Assembly (NCBI RefSeq): GCF_021531055.1
Contig: NZ_JADYTL010000005.1
Location: forward strand, 1 to 64,000
Length of the DNA stretch: 64,000 nucleotides
DNA from: Collinsella tanakaei
GTDB lineage: Bacteria > Actinomycetota > Coriobacteriia > Coriobacteriales > Coriobacteriaceae
Reading direction: 5' to 3'
Made by a program: the position numbers and the translations under genes. Below, piece by piece: positions 9,151-21,043 of this stretch. The notes beneath the pieces are model-generated. The model made no database searches. It was not told where the DNA came from and saw only the letters and a program-made list of their open reading frames with translations. Numbering within the stretch: position 1 is the first letter of the stretch; every line of letters starts with the position of its first letter.

Positions 9151-10434
9151 TTAATCGTCGATCGAATCCGGACGGGTCGCGCGCTCGACGCACGCGCCGA
9201 GACCCACGAGCTTGGAAACGAAGTGCTCGTATCCGCGGTCGATATGATGAATCGCGGAAACCTCGGTATACCCGTCGGCGATCAGGCCGGCGACCACCAG
9301 CGCGGCGCCGCCGCGCAGATCGGGAGAGACGACCTGCGCACCGGAGAAGCCCTTCACGCCATGGATCATGGCGTGGTGGCTCTCGATACGGATATCGGCG
9401 CCCATGCGCACGAGCTCGGACGCGAACATGAAGCGGTTCTCGAAGATGTTCTCGGTGATGACGGAGCTGCCGTCGGCGAGCGCGGACAGCACCATCGTCT
9501 GCGCCTGCATGTCGGTGGGGAAACCCGGGAACGGCAAGGTCTGGATGTCCACCGGCCTGATGCGCTCCGCACGCCTCACGCGCACGCCGCCCACGATCCG
9601 CTCGATATCGATACCCATGAGCTCGAACTTCTTGAGCACCATACCCAGATGGCTGGAGTTGAAGCCCACGACGTCGATGCCTTCGTCGCCCGCCATGAGC
9701 GCGCCGGCGACGATGAAGGTTCCTGCCTCGATGCGGTCGCCGATCACGCGATGCGTCACCGGGTGCAGCTCGTCGACGCCCTCGATCTGGACGACGGGGG
9801 TACCCGCGCCGGAGATCTTGGCGCCCATCTCGTTGAGCATGTTCGCCAGATCGACGATCTCGGGCTCGCGGGCCGCATTGTCGATGACGGTGGTGCCGCG
9901 GGCGCGCACGGCGGCCATGATCAGGTTCTCGGTCGCGCCGACGCTGGCGAACTCGAGCGTCACCGTCGTGCCGACAAGGCCGTCGGAAGCATCGGCATGG
10001 ATATAGCCATGGTCGGTGTCGAAATGGACGCCTAGGGCCTCAAGGCCGAGGATGTGCATATCGATCTTGCGGGCACCCAGGTTGCAGCCGCCGGGCATGG
10101 CGATCTTCGCCTTGCCGAAGCGGCCGAGCAGCGGACCCATGACCGCAGTGGATGCACGCATCTTGGCAACGAGGTCGTAGGGAGCCTCCCACGAATCGAC
10201 CGCGGAGGTGTCGATGGCGAGGCTGTGCTCATCGACCACCTCGATGGTGGCGCCCATGCGCTTGAGCACCTTTCCCATCACGTGGACGTCCGAGATGTTC
10301 GGCACGTTCTCCAGCGTGGTGACGCCCGGCGCCAGAAGCGTCGCCGCCATCAACTTGAGCGCTGAGTTCTTGGCTCCGGATACGTGGACGCTGCCGTTCA
10401 GCTCATGTCCACCTTCGACGCGTATGATATCCAA
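9151..10434 (-). CDS. murA: UDP-N-acetylglucosamine 1-carboxyvinyltransferase
   Basis: First committed enzyme of peptidoglycan synthesis: transfers enolpyruvate from PEP to UDP-GlcNAc. The 427-residue length is standard. The catalytic cysteine is present (Cys117 in PGGCNLGARKID, so the fosfomycin-sensitive Cys form), as are HVSGAKNSALKLM near the N-terminus and LPFPGFPTDMQAQ. The start is taken as the TTG at 10434, with AAAGGGA seven bases upstream. The in-frame ATG farther up lies in the intergenic hairpin. It lies downstream of the ATP synthase operon, separated by a GC-rich hairpin. Confidence 0.95.
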   Translation of the reverse strand: MDIIRVEGGHELNGSVHVSGAKNSALKLMAATLLAPGVTTLENVPNISDVHVMGKVLKRMGATIEVVDEHSLAIDTSAVDSWEAPYDLVAKMRASTAVMGPLLGRFGKAKIAMPGGCNLGARKIDMHILGLEALGVHFDTDHGYIHADASDGLVGTTVTLEFASVGATENLIMAAVRARGTTVIDNAAREPEIVDLANMLNEMGAKISGAGTPVVQIEGVDELHPVTHRVIGDRIEAGTFIVAGALMAGDEGIDVVGFNSSHLGMVLKKFELMGIDIERIVGGVRVRRAERIRPVDIQTLPFPGFPTDMQAQTMVLSALADGSSVITENIFENRFMFASELVRMGADIRIESHHAMIHGVKGFSGAQVVSPDLRGGAALVVAGLIADGYTEVSAIHHIDRGYEHFVSKLVGLGACVERATRPDSIDD

Positions 10435-10458
10435 GCGCGGTCCCTTTCGATATGAATA

Positions 10459-10483
10459 TGCCCGGGGACGCGCCCCGGGCATG
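10459..10483 (-). other. GC-rich hairpin between atpC and murA
   Basis: A 10-bp stem (ATGCCCGGGG/CCCCGGGCAT, five-base loop) in the 80-base gap between atpC and murA. No T-run follows on the minus strand. It is more likely an RNA processing or partial termination element than a full terminator. Confidence 0.4.
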
Positions 10484-10514
10484 ATGAAACCCCTGAACTG
10501 TATCGGACGCGCCG

Positions 10515-10919
10515 CTAGGCGTGCACGTCGAGCAACAGTTTACACCATGCGATTTCATTATAGAGGTACGCACGGCGTGCATCGTTCTCCGACAAAACGC
10601 TCAACTGGTCTTCAAAACCTCGCATCTTCTCGGTCACCTGGTCGGCATCGACGGAGGCCATGTCGCGGGCGCGCTCGGCCAAGATGATGACCTCGTCGTC
10701 GGCGATCTGGGCATATCCGCCGCTCACCGCGAACCGGTGGTCGACCGTCCCCATCGCGACATCGCACACGCGGACGTAACCGGCGCCGAGCGTGCAGATC
10801 TCGCTTGCGTGACGCGCGGCGACACCCAACTCGCCGTCGGTCGAGGGAAGGGCGACGAAGGCCGCCTCGCCCTCGTACTCACTGTGCTCGGGACACACGA
10901 TCCGCAGCTGCATGGCCAT
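10515..10919 (-). CDS. atpC: ATP synthase F1 subunit epsilon
   Basis: A 134-residue epsilon subunit: N-terminal beta-sandwich (MQLRIVCPEHSEYEGEA...GELGVAARHA) and two-helix C-terminus. It is part of the central stalk and regulates ATP hydrolysis. Last gene of the atp operon, three bases after atpD. The ATG at 10919 has GGAGG eight bases upstream; an in-frame ATG two codons on is less well spaced. Confidence 0.95.
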   Translation of the reverse strand: MAMQLRIVCPEHSEYEGEAAFVALPSTDGELGVAARHASEICTLGAGYVRVCDVAMGTVDHRFAVSGGYAQIADDEVIILAERARDMASVDADQVTEKMRGFEDQLSVLSENDARRAYLYNEIAWCKLLLDVHA

Positions 10920-10922
10920 GTG

Positions 10923-13282
<2,360 letters not shown>

Positions 13283-13287
13283 GGAGC

Positions 13288-14898
13288 TTAGTTCTCCTCG
13301 GTTTCGCCCTCAGGCGTCGCGGCCTGGGTGGCGTGGTTGCTTGCGAACTCGGACTTGTAGTCGGCGATCGCCTGCGTGAGCTTTCGATCGAGATCGCCCT
13401 CGATCTTCTCGGTGCGAACGCGGTCCAAAAGCCTGCCGTAGCTGTTGTTCATGTACTGGATCAGGCCGTCGCGGAACTCGAGCACCTGCGAGATGGGCAG
13501 ATCGTCGATGAAGCCCTTGTTGCCCGCGAACAGGGCGACGACCTGCTCGGCGACGTCGAAGGGCTTGAAGCGGGACTGCTTGAGCAGCTCGGTCATGCGC
13601 GAGCCATGCGTCAGCTGCTTCTGGGTCGCGGCGTCCAGGTCGCTTCCGAACTGGGCGAAGCCGGAAAGTTCCTGGTAGGATGCGAGGTCCAGACGCAGGT
13701 TGCCGGCAACCTGCTTCATGGACTTGATCTGGGCGGCGCCACCCACGCGCGACACGGAGATACCGACGTCGACGGCGGGACGCTGACCCTGGAAAAACAG
13801 GTCGCTTTGCAGGTAGATCTGGCCATCGGTGATGGAGATGACGTTCGTCGGGATGTAGGCCGACACGTCGCCGTCCTGGGTCTCGATGAGCGGCAGCGCC
13901 GTCATGGAGCCGTAGCCGTTGGCCTCGGAGAGCTTGCAGGCACGCTCGAGCAGGCGGGAGTGCAGGTAGAAGATGTCACCGGGATACGCCTCGCGTCCGG
14001 GCGGACGACGAAGCGTCAGCGACATCTGACGATACGCGACGGCCTGCTTGGACAGATCGTCGTAGATGATCAGGACGTGGCCGCCGGGATTCTCGGCGCT
14101 CGCCGGCTTTCCGTCGGCGCCGTTGTACATGAAGAACTCGCCGATCGCGGCGCCGGCCATGGGCGCGATGTACTGCATCGGCGCGGACTCGGCGGCGGTG
14201 GCGGACACGATGACCGTGTAGTCGAGGGCACGGTGCTCCTCGAGCGTCGCGCGGATGTTGGCGACCGTGGACGCCTTCTGGCCGATCGCGACGTAGATGC
14301 AGACCATATCCTTGCCGCGCTGGTTGATGATCGCGTCGATGGCGATGGCGGTCTTGCCGGTCTTACGGTCGCCGATGATCAGCTCACGCTGGCCGCGACC
14401 GACCGGGATCATCGAGTCGATGGCGAGCAGGCCGGTCTGCACGGGCTCGCACACGGGCGTGCGGTCGATGACGCCAGGGGCCTTGAACTCGATGGGACGA
14501 TAGTGGGTCGTGTGGATCTCGCCGAGGCCGTCGATGGGCTCGCCGAGCGGGTTCACGACGCGGCCGAGCATGGCGCGGCCGACCGGGATATCCATGATGT
14601 GACCGGTCGTGCGGCACTCGTCGCCCTCCTTGATGACCGAGACGTTGCCGAACAGAACGGCACCGACCTCGTCACGCTCGAGGTTCTGGGCGAGTCCGAA
14701 GACCGTCTCACCGGTCTCGCTGCTCTTGAACTCGAGCAGCTCGCCGGCCATGGCGCTGCGCAGGCCGGACACGCGCGCGATACCGTCTCCCACCTCATCG
14801 ACGAGGGAGACTTCCTGCGTGTCGACGACCGCGTTCAGCGAATCGAGTTTCTCCGCGAGGGCCTGGGCGATGGTCTGGGCGGTAATGATCTCAGCCAT
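13288..14898 (-). CDS. atpA: ATP synthase F1 subunit alpha
   Basis: Non-catalytic nucleotide-binding subunit, 536 residues. The P-loop [11 protein letters not shown] and the signature [13 protein letters not shown] region are present. The C-terminal 25 residues are acidic and Thr/Ala-rich, a short tail beyond the usual end. The start at 14898 overlaps the end of atpH by eight bases. Confidence 0.98.
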   Translation of the reverse strand: MAEIITAQTIAQALAEKLDSLNAVVDTQEVSLVDEVGDGIARVSGLRSAMAGELLEFKSSETGETVFGLAQNLERDEVGAVLFGNVSVIKEGDECRTTGHIMDIPVGRAMLGRVVNPLGEPIDGLGEIHTTHYRPIEFKAPGVIDRTPVCEPVQTGLLAIDSMIPVGRGQRELIIGDRKTGKTAIAIDAIINQRGKDMVCIYVAIGQKASTVANIRATLEEHRALDYTVIVSATAAESAPMQYIAPMAGAAIGEFFMYNGADGKPASAENPGGHVLIIYDDLSKQAVAYRQMSLTLRRPPGREAYPGDIFYLHSRLLERACKLSEANGYGSMTALPLIETQDGDVSAYIPTNVISITDGQIYLQSDLFFQGQRPAVDVGISVSRVGGAAQIKSMKQVAGNLRLDLASYQELSGFAQFGSDLDAATQKQLTHGSRMTELLKQSRFKPFDVAEQVVALFAGNKGFIDDLPISQVLEFRDGLIQYMNNSYGRLLDRVRTEKIEGDLDRKLTQAIADYKSEFASNHATQAATPEGETEEN

Positions 14899-15376
14899 TG
14901 CTGGCCTCACCTCCTTGGAATAGCTGGACGCCACCGAGCGTCTTGCGCGCGGCGCGCAGCTGGGTCTTGACCGAGACATCGCGACGCTGACCGCGCGCCT
15001 CGAGCACGATACCGCCGATGATGGACGGATCGACCTTCTCGATGAGGGACACGCGGCGGCCGAACTGCTCCTCGCACATCTTCGTGATCTGCGCGCGAAG
15101 CTCGTCGTCGAGCTCGACGGCGGTCGTGACGGTCACGCCCACGACGTCCGCGTCGTCCTCGGTCATGGCACGATAGGTCTCTGCCACCTGCGGCAGCAGG
15201 TCGAGCTGGTCGCGCTCGACCATGGTCTTGACGACCGCCAGGACCTCGGGGCTCGCGTTCGACAAGACGTCGAGCGCATCAAGATCTGAGAACACGTGGC
15301 CCTCTGCCTTCGCCGCCTCCAACAGCGAGCGAGCGTAGGTCTCGAGGATCCTGCTCTCCCTACGGCTAGTCGGCAT
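14891..15376 (-). CDS. atpH: ATP synthase F1 subunit delta
   Basis: Peripheral-stalk subunit OSCP/delta, 161 residues (usual about 175-180). The N-terminal helical bundle starts [15 protein letters not shown]. The C-terminal strand-helix contains the family signature [22 protein letters not shown] in degenerate form. It overlaps atpF by 11 bases and atpA by eight, suggesting tight translational coupling of stalk and head subunits. Confidence 0.93.
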   Translation of the reverse strand: MPTSRRESRILETYARSLLEAAKAEGHVFSDLDALDVLSNASPEVLAVVKTMVERDQLDLLPQVAETYRAMTEDDADVVGVTVTTAVELDDELRAQITKMCEEQFGRRVSLIEKVDPSIIGGIVLEARGQRRDVSVKTQLRAARKTLGGVQLFQGGEASNG

Positions 15377-15968
15377 TCAGGCTACCTACCTCTTTGATGT
15401 AACGCTCGATGAGGCGACGCTGCTCGCCGTCCTCGTCCAGGGTCTTCTCGACGATCTTGGACGCGACGGACACCGAGAGGTCGGCGATGGTGCCGGCGGC
15501 CTCGGCGTACAGCGAGCGGCGCTCGTCCTCGGCGTTGGCGCGGGCCTTGGAGATGATCTCCTCCGCCTCGGTATGCGCCGCGGCGATGATGCGGGCACGC
15601 TCGTGCTCGGCGTCCTGACGGGCCGCGAGCACGATCTCGGCGGCCTGACGGCGCGCGTCGGCGACGAGCTCGTCGGACGCATGGCGGTCGTCGATGGCCT
15701 TCTGCTTGGTGCGCTCCGCCTCCTCGAGGCTGTCGGCAATCCGGCGGCTGCGCTCGTCCATCATCGTCAGGACCTTGGGCCAAGCCACCTTGGCCAGCAC
15801 GACCCAGATGATGAGGAAGGCGATGAGCGCCGGGATGAACTCCGCCATGTTGGGGATGAGGATGGCCGGGCCACCCGCGGACCCCTCGGCGAACGCCGGC
15901 ACGGGAGTGGCCATCAGCGCGCACGCGACGGGCACGGCTGCTCCGGCAGCACGATTGAGTAACTTCAT
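15366..15968 (-). CDS. atpF: ATP synthase Fo subunit b, with signal-peptide-like N-terminus
   Basis: Peripheral-stalk b subunit of 200 residues. After the start (ATG 15968, GGAG six bases upstream) comes MKLLNRAAGAAVPVACALM, then TPVPAFAEGSAGG: a basic, hydrophobic, AxA pattern like a cleavable signal peptide. The true membrane helix (FIPALIAFLIIWVVLAKVAW) follows at about residues 44-63, then a long charged coiled coil. E. coli b (156 residues) lacks such an extension. Cleavage is inferred, not shown. Confidence 0.95.
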   Translation of the reverse strand: MKLLNRAAGAAVPVACALMATPVPAFAEGSAGGPAILIPNMAEFIPALIAFLIIWVVLAKVAWPKVLTMMDERSRRIADSLEEAERTKQKAIDDRHASDELVADARRQAAEIVLAARQDAEHERARIIAAAHTEAEEIISKARANAEDERRSLYAEAAGTIADLSVSVASKIVEKTLDEDGEQRRLIERYIKEVGSLNAD

Positions 15969-16002
15969 GTTCCGCTCCTTACTCGACACGATGCGCGAGC
16001 AA

Positions 16003-16194
16003 TTAGGAGATCAGCGTGACGACGAAGCCGATGAGGCCGAGCGCCTCGGTGAACGCGGACGCCAGGATGAAGACGGTGAACGCGCGACCCTGGACCTCGG
16101 GCTGGCGAGCCATAGCGCTCGTGGCGCCGAACGCGGCGAGGCCGATGGCCAAGCCGGCACCGATAACACCGAGACCGTAACCGATAACTCCCAC
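16003..16194 (-). CDS. atpE: ATP synthase Fo subunit c
   Basis: Proteolipid ring subunit of 63 residues with two membrane helices joined by the polar loop ARQPE. The ion-carrying carboxylate is the Glu in SAFTEALGLIGF of the second helix. The residue after Glu is Ala rather than Ser/Thr, which suggests proton rather than sodium coupling, though only weakly. The start is taken as GTG at 16194 behind AAGGAGG (four-base spacing). No ATG is available in a sensible place. The gene is shorter than the usual 70-85 residues. Confidence 0.93.
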   Translation of the reverse strand: MGVIGYGLGVIGAGLAIGLAAFGATSAMARQPEVQGRAFTVFILASAFTEALGLIGFVVTLIS

Positions 16195-16288
16195 AATTCC
16201 TCCTTTGTCGTGCGCCTTGTGGCGCAGGATACCCTTATATTCGACAGGGCCGGGAAACCCGACCCGAGTCAACGGAACAGATCGCCGA

Positions 16289-17086
16289 TCAGTGGCCCTC
16301 GGCCTCGGCGATCTGGATGTAGACCGCGGCGAGGACCGTGAAGACATATGCCTGGACGAACGCGACGATGAGCTCGACCGCGTAGATGATGAGCAGGATG
16401 GCGAGCCACGCCAGACTCGGCAGCGCCCCGAGGGCGTTCATGGCGCTGAAGTGCTCGAGCAGCGGCTCGGCGAACAGCGTCGCCATGATCGAGAACGAGC
16501 CCATGACGATGTGGCCGGCGAACATGTTGCAGAACAGACGGATGGCCAGCGTGATGGGACGCAGCAGCAGCGAGAAGACCTCGATGACCCACACGAACAC
16601 GTTCATGGGGAACATCACGCCCGCCGGAGCCAGGCTCTTGATGTACCCGATCACACCGTGCTTCTTGCACCCGAAGTACACGAAGTAGATGAACGTGACG
16701 AGCGCGAGCGCCGCGGTGCAGCCGATCGCGCCCGTGCCGGGCTTGCAGCCGGGGATGAGGCCGATGAAGTTGTTGACGAGGATGAACAGGAAGATCGTCG
16801 CCAAAAACGGGAAGTGGCGGCGCCACTCGGTGCCCACCACGCCCTTGGCGACATCGTCCTGGACGTACTCGATCAGATATTCGACGCCGTTGACGAACAC
16901 GCCGCGGGGGACGAGCGTCTGGCGCTTGATGAAGACGAGCATGATCGCCGCGAACACGATCGCGGCGACGAGCAGCCACACCGAATACTGCGTGAGTCCG
17001 GCTCCCAGACCACCCACGACGGGCATCGAGGAGAACTCCGAGACCAGATGGTTGATCTCTTCGGGCAGCTTGGAAAACGCGTCCAA
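16289..17086 (-). CDS. atpB: ATP synthase Fo subunit a
   Basis: Stator channel subunit, 265 residues, with about five to six membrane helices. The essential arginine is in LLLRPITLAIRLFCNMFAGH, the family signature. It lies between atpI-like and atpE genes. Ordinary length. Confidence 0.97.
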   Translation of the reverse strand: MDAFSKLPEEINHLVSEFSSMPVVGGLGAGLTQYSVWLLVAAIVFAAIMLVFIKRQTLVPRGVFVNGVEYLIEYVQDDVAKGVVGTEWRRHFPFLATIFLFILVNNFIGLIPGCKPGTGAIGCTAALALVTFIYFVYFGCKKHGVIGYIKSLAPAGVMFPMNVFVWVIEVFSLLLRPITLAIRLFCNMFAGHIVMGSFSIMATLFAEPLLEHFSAMNALGALPSLAWLAILLIIYAVELIVAFVQAYVFTVLAAVYIQIAEAEGH

Positions 17087-17130
17087 GGTTCCACCTTCCT
17101 ACGGTCGCCGGCGACGCCGGTGCCAACGAC

Positions 17131-17430
17131 TTAATCCGTTTTCGCGATAACCGCGATGGCGACACCGATCCAGCATACGAAGAAGCCGACCAGTTCGCCC
17201 GCGACGAACGCGACCAGCGCCCCGGGTGACAGCAGGTGCACCACGACGACACCCACGAACAGGATGACGAACGAGGCACCGACTCCCAGCATGCCCTTGA
17301 CCATACTCGCGTCGCACATGCGGCGCAGCATGGGTACGATCGCCAGCAGCAGCGGGACGAAGGCGAACACGCCCACAAGACAACCGATGGCGAGCGCGGG
17401 ACCATGCTGGACAAGGCCGAATGCTGGCAT
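17131..17430 (-). CDS. small membrane protein at the head of the atp operon (AtpI-like)
   Basis: A 99-residue protein with three to four hydrophobic segments (about 12-35, 45-65 and 70-97). Its position directly upstream of atpB and its size fit the AtpI/ATP synthase protein I group, which assists c-ring assembly or Mg handling. The sequence itself is too divergent for certainty. The start at 17430 has GGAGG seven bases upstream. Confidence 0.65.
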   Translation of the reverse strand: MPAFGLVQHGPALAIGCLVGVFAFVPLLLAIVPMLRRMCDASMVKGMLGVGASFVILFVGVVVVHLLSPGALVAFVAGELVGFFVCWIGVAIAVIAKTD

Positions 17431-17492
17431 CGAGCTACCTCCCGGGCGCCACGCAACCCACGAAAACGTGGGCACGCGAACGTCGTGTGACT

Positions 17493-17520
17493 AGTATAGG
17501 CAACGAATCCGAAAATTCAA
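17493..17520 (-). promoter_or_regulatory. promoter of the ATP synthase operon
   Basis: -35 TTGAAT (complement of 17515-17520), 16-base spacer, -10 TATACT (17493-17498). The 5' leader of about 55 nt contains a small hairpin, CCCACG with a four-base loop (17457-17472). It is the only good promoter seen before atpI. Confidence 0.75.
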
Positions 17521-17553
17521 TCCGATGTAACAAGCGACACAATGCAAGCGTAC

Positions 17554-17586
17554 CAAAGAAAAGCCCCCTGATAGCGACAGGGGCCT
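17554..17586 (-). terminator. rho-independent terminator of upp
   Basis: On the minus strand GCCCCTG and CAGGGGGC form a stem with a short loop, followed by TTTTCTTT. It separates upp from the atp promoter. Confidence 0.85.
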
Positions 17587-17590
17587 GCAC

Positions 17591-18238
17591 TTACCGTGTG
17601 CCGAAGATGCGGTCGCCCGCATCGCCCAGGCCCGGCACGATGTACGCATCGTCGTTCAACCGTTCGTCGACCGAGCAGGCGAAGATGCGGACATCCGGAT
17701 CAGCGCGGAGCACGACGTCGAGCCCTTCGGGCGCGGCGACGATGCAAAGGAAACGGATGTCGTTCGCCCCTTGGGCGCGCAGGTACTGCAGGGCCGCGGC
17801 CGCCGAGCCACCGGTCGCCAGCATGGGGTCGACGACCAGGCACACGCGCTGTCCGATGTCCTCGGGCAGCTTAGCGTAGTACTCATGGGGCTCGTGGGTC
17901 ACCTCGTCGCGGTACATCCCCAGATGACCCACGCGCGCGGCGGGGATCAGGTCGAGCACGCCGTCGACCATGCCCAGACCGGCGCGCAGGATGGGGATCA
18001 CGGCGAGCTTGCGACCGGCGATGCGCTCGGCATCCATCTCGCACAGCGGCGTCGTGATGCGCACCGGCTCGACCGGCAGGTCGCGCGTCGCCTCGTAGCA
18101 CTCGAGACGTGCGAGCTCGCGCACCAGGTCGCGAAACTGCTTGGTGCCGGTGCGCTCGTCGCGCAGGATGGACAGCTTGTGTTTGACGAGCGGATGGTCG
18201 ACCACCGTCACCCGTGCCCTATCGAATTCCTTTGCCAT
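17591..18238 (-). CDS. upp: uracil phosphoribosyltransferase
   Basis: Salvages uracil with PRPP to UMP. 215 residues. The PRPP loop [14 protein letters not shown], the [10 protein letters not shown] segment and the C-terminal uracil-binding [12 protein letters not shown] are present. The start at 18238 has AGGAGG nine bases upstream. The 83-base gap to rpiB holds a terminator-like hairpin ending only 24 bases before the start codon, leaving no room for a separate promoter. Confidence 0.97.
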   Translation of the reverse strand: MAKEFDRARVTVVDHPLVKHKLSILRDERTGTKQFRDLVRELARLECYEATRDLPVEPVRITTPLCEMDAERIAGRKLAVIPILRAGLGMVDGVLDLIPAARVGHLGMYRDEVTHEPHEYYAKLPEDIGQRVCLVVDPMLATGGSAAAALQYLRAQGANDIRFLCIVAAPEGLDVVLRADPDVRIFACSVDERLNDDAYIVPGLGDAGDRIFGTR

Positions 18239-18261
18239 ATCGTATGACCTCCTCATAACCG

Positions 18262-18300
18262 AAAAAGCGCCCGGACGCCCTCTGCGGACGGTCCGGGCGC
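18262..18300 (-). terminator. intercistronic terminator or attenuator between rpiB and upp
   Basis: Perfect 10-bp stem GCGCCCGGAC/GTCCGGGCGC (18267-18276/18291-18300) with a 14-base loop and a TTTTT tail on the minus strand. Because upp starts just 24 bases later, this may control read-through into upp. Confidence 0.82.
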
Positions 18301-18321
18301 CATGCATCGGGCATATCCAGC

Positions 18322-18759
18322 CTAGTCGAGCGCCATGACCTTCGCGACGCGGTCGGCGTGGCGGCCGCCCTCGAACGGGGTCTCCAAAAACACGCGGATG
18401 ATCTCCTTGTTGACCGCAGGCTCGACGAAACGGCCCGACAGGCACAACACGTTGCCGTCGTTATGGCGACGGAACAGGTCGGCGAACTCGGGCGTGGTGA
18501 TCGAGGACGCGCGGATACCGGCGACCTTGTCGGCAGCGAGCGCCATCCCGATACCCGTGCCGCACACGAGGATGCCGCGATCGGCGGTGCCGTCGGCGAC
18601 GGCATGGGCGACCGACGCGGCATAGTCGGGATAGTCCACACGGTCATCGGAATCGGGCCCCATATCCATGACATCGAGCCCGAGTTCGGTCGCAAGGTAA
18701 TCCACGAGAATCTGCTTCTGTTCGAATCCGGCATGGTCTGAGGCGATGGCGACGCGCAT
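18322..18759 (-). CDS. rpiB: ribose 5-phosphate isomerase B
   Basis: Interconverts ribose-5-P and ribulose-5-P. 145 residues. The RpiB/LacAB fold is marked by [11 protein letters not shown] at the N-terminus and the active-site cysteine Cys66 in [15 protein letters not shown]. It starts 48 bases after glpK with an AAAGGA site and is probably in the same transcript. Confidence 0.95.
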   Translation of the reverse strand: MRVAIASDHAGFEQKQILVDYLATELGLDVMDMGPDSDDRVDYPDYAASVAHAVADGTADRGILVCGTGIGMALAADKVAGIRASSITTPEFADLFRRHNDGNVLCLSGRFVEPAVNKEIIRVFLETPFEGGRHADRVAKVMALD

Positions 18760-18807
18760 ATATGGGTCCTTTCAGCTCGCTGGTGTCGGGGCGGACGGTG
18801 CCCTACC

Positions 18808-20352
18808 TCACTCTATCACGGTTCGGGTCCGCGACACCGCATCGCGCCAGCCGGCAAGATAGCGCGCGGTGTCCTCAGGGTCTCCCCGCGGCTCGAACCG
18901 CCTGCCGTGGGCATGGTTCTGCAGAAGCTCCTCACGGTCCTCCCAATATCCGACGGCAAGACCCGCAAGGTAAGCCGCGCCGAGCGCCGTCGTCTCGACG
19001 GAGTCCGTCTGGACGACCGGAATGCCGAGCAGGTCGGCTTGGAACTGCATGATGAACTCGTTGCGCGAGGCGGCGCCGTCGACCGATAGGCCACCGAGCG
19101 TCATATGGGAATCGGCTTCCATAGCGCGCAGCACGTCGTGACTCTGATAGGCCATGGACTCGCATGCCGCACGCACCAGCGTGGCGCGGTCCGAGGCGGC
19201 CGTCAGACCGGCGATGAGGCCGCGGGCGGTCGGATCCCACCAGGGCGCCCCGAGACCGCTGAACGCCGGCACGAGGTAACATCCCGCGTTGTCCTCGACC
19301 GACTGCGAGATCTCGGCGGTCTCGGCGGCGTCCGCGATGATACCGAGCTTGTCGCGCAGCCACTGGATGACCGACCCCGCGTGGAATATCGACCCCTCGA
19401 GCGCGTAGGAGATCGTGCCGCCCTCCGCGATCCCGATCGTCGAGATCAGCCCGTTTTCCGAGCGGACGATCTCGTCGCCCGTGTTCATGAGCATGAAGCA
19501 GCCGGTACCGTAGGTGTTCTTCGTGTCGCCGCGCTCGAAGCAGCAGTGTCCGAACAGCGATGCCTGCTGGTCACCCGCCACACCCGTGATGGGCGGCATA
19601 TGGGTCATGACCTCGCTCGACACATGCCCGAAGTCCCCGGAGCTCCACCTGACCTCCGGCAGCATCGAACGGGGAATCCCCAGCATGTCCAAAAGCTCGT
19701 CGTCCCAATCGAGCGTATGGATGTTGAACAGCATCGTCCTGCTCGCGTTGGTGTAGTCCGTCGCGTACACCGCACCGCCGGTGAGGTTGTAGATCAGCCA
19801 GGTGTCGATGGTGCCGAACATGAGCTCCCCGGCCTCGGCGGCCTCGCGGGCGCCGCTCACGTTGTCCAGCACCCATTTGATCTTCGTCGCCGAGAAGTAC
19901 GGATCGGGTGTCAAGCCGGTCTTGTCGCGAATCACGTCTTCATAACCCGCCGCGATCAGCTCGTCCACGATCGAGGCGGTGCGGCGGCACTGCCACCCGA
20001 TCGCGTTATAGATGGGCTGCCCGCTGTCGCGATCCCACACCACACAGGTCTCGCGCTGGTTGGATATGCCGAGCGCGGCGATCCGATCGGAATGGATGCC
20101 GCTTTTGAACTGCACCTCCGCCATGACGGCGATCTGGGACGCCAAAATCTCCATCGGATCCTGCTCAACCCACCCGGGTTGCGGGTAGCTGACCGATATG
20201 GGCTTGGCGGCGCTCGCGACGATGTCGTCGTACTCGTCGACGATCAGCGCTCGGACGGACGTCGTCCCGGAATCGAGCGCCATGATATAGCCGCTCCCCT
20301 GCACCGGATATGCGCCTTCGGAAAGGGTGAGATCGACGAGGCTGATGGACAT
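18808..20352 (-). CDS. glpK: glycerol kinase
   Basis: ATP-dependent glycerol phosphorylation. 514 residues, FGGY family. Key segments are DSGTTSVRALIVD (ATP loop; the common DQGTTS reads DSGTTS here), WRSSGDFG, GVAGDQQASLFG, TYGTGCFMLMNTG and the second signature GLSVDGAASRNEFIMQFQAD. The first 22 residues before YIMALDSGTT are an N-terminal extension. A later start is possible, but only the 20352 ATG has a usable ribosome site (GGAAG). Follows tsaC by 13 bases. Confidence 0.93.
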   Translation of the reverse strand: MSISLVDLTLSEGAYPVQGSGYIMALDSGTTSVRALIVDEYDDIVASAAKPISVSYPQPGWVEQDPMEILASQIAVMAEVQFKSGIHSDRIAALGISNQRETCVVWDRDSGQPIYNAIGWQCRRTASIVDELIAAGYEDVIRDKTGLTPDPYFSATKIKWVLDNVSGAREAAEAGELMFGTIDTWLIYNLTGGAVYATDYTNASRTMLFNIHTLDWDDELLDMLGIPRSMLPEVRWSSGDFGHVSSEVMTHMPPITGVAGDQQASLFGHCCFERGDTKNTYGTGCFMLMNTGDEIVRSENGLISTIGIAEGGTISYALEGSIFHAGSVIQWLRDKLGIIADAAETAEISQSVEDNAGCYLVPAFSGLGAPWWDPTARGLIAGLTAASDRATLVRAACESMAYQSHDVLRAMEADSHMTLGGLSVDGAASRNEFIMQFQADLLGIPVVQTDSVETTALGAAYLAGLAVGYWEDREELLQNHAHGRRFEPRGDPEDTARYLAGWRDAVSRTRTVIE

Positions 20353-20365
20353 CGGGCATCTTCCT

Positions 20366-21043
20366 TCACTGGGGATCGGATTCGAACACCGAGCGGATAC
20401 GATCGTCTGACAGGGCGCCGTGACGCAGGATCTCGAGCTCGCCCTCCAGGCACGACACGATGGTCGACGCGTCCCGACACGGGGTCGGGCCGCCATCGAT
20501 CGCGATATCGACGCCGGCGAGGATGCGCGACTCGACCGCATCGAACGAGATGGGCGCGGGAGCGCCGTGCGTGTTAGCGCTCGTCACCGCCAAGGGCGAC
20601 TTGCACATGTGGACGAGCGCGCGAATGGTGGGCGAGGCGGAGGCGCGCAGTGCGACCGTGCCGTCCGCCGCCTGCATGAACGTGGGGACACCGGGCGCGG
20701 CGCGCACGATGAGGGTCAACGCTCCCGGCCAGAACTCCTCGGCCAGACGGCGCGTCTGGGGCGTGATGTCCACACCGTATTCGTCAAGCGCCTCGGGGCC
20801 GCTCACGAGCCACGGCACCGTCTGGGCGATATCGCGGCGTTTCAACGAGAAGATGCGGCGGTACCCGCTGCCTTCAGGAGGAAGCTCGTCGCACCCGGCG
20901 TACGCCGCCACCGACACGCCGACGCCGTAGACGGTCTCGGTCGGTAGAAGCGCCAAGTTCCCTGCGCGCAGCGCCATGGCGGCATCGCATGCGGCGAGAG
21001 GATGCGGGCACGCATCGCCTGTCACCCGATAGATTCGCTGCAT
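20366..21043 (-). CDS. tsaC: threonylcarbamoyl-AMP synthase (Sua5/YciO/YrdC)
   Basis: Makes threonylcarbamoyl-AMP for tRNA t6A37 modification. 225 residues, the short TsaC form without a Sua5 C-terminal domain. Recognisable segments are LLPTETVYGVGV, RIFSLKRRDIAQTVPWLV, FWPGALTLIV and SPLAVTSANTHGAPAP. The start at 21043 follows GAAGGGA; an upstream ATG at 21061 overlaps that site. About 210 bases separate it from prmC. Confidence 0.93.
   Translation of the reverse strand: MQRIYRVTGDACPHPLAACDAAMALRAGNLALLPTETVYGVGVSVAAYAGCDELPPEGSGYRRIFSLKRRDIAQTVPWLVSGPEALDEYGVDITPQTRRLAEEFWPGALTLIVRAAPGVPTFMQAADGTVALRASASPTIRALVHMCKSPLAVTSANTHGAPAPISFDAVESRILAGVDIAIDGGPTPCRDASTIVSCLEGELEILRHGALSDDRIRSVFESDPQ

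Noticed and set aside
14891-15376. Frameshift or misassembly where atpF, atpH and atpA overlap
   Set aside because: Overlaps of 11 and 8 bases are normal coupling; each protein is complete with a proper start and stop.
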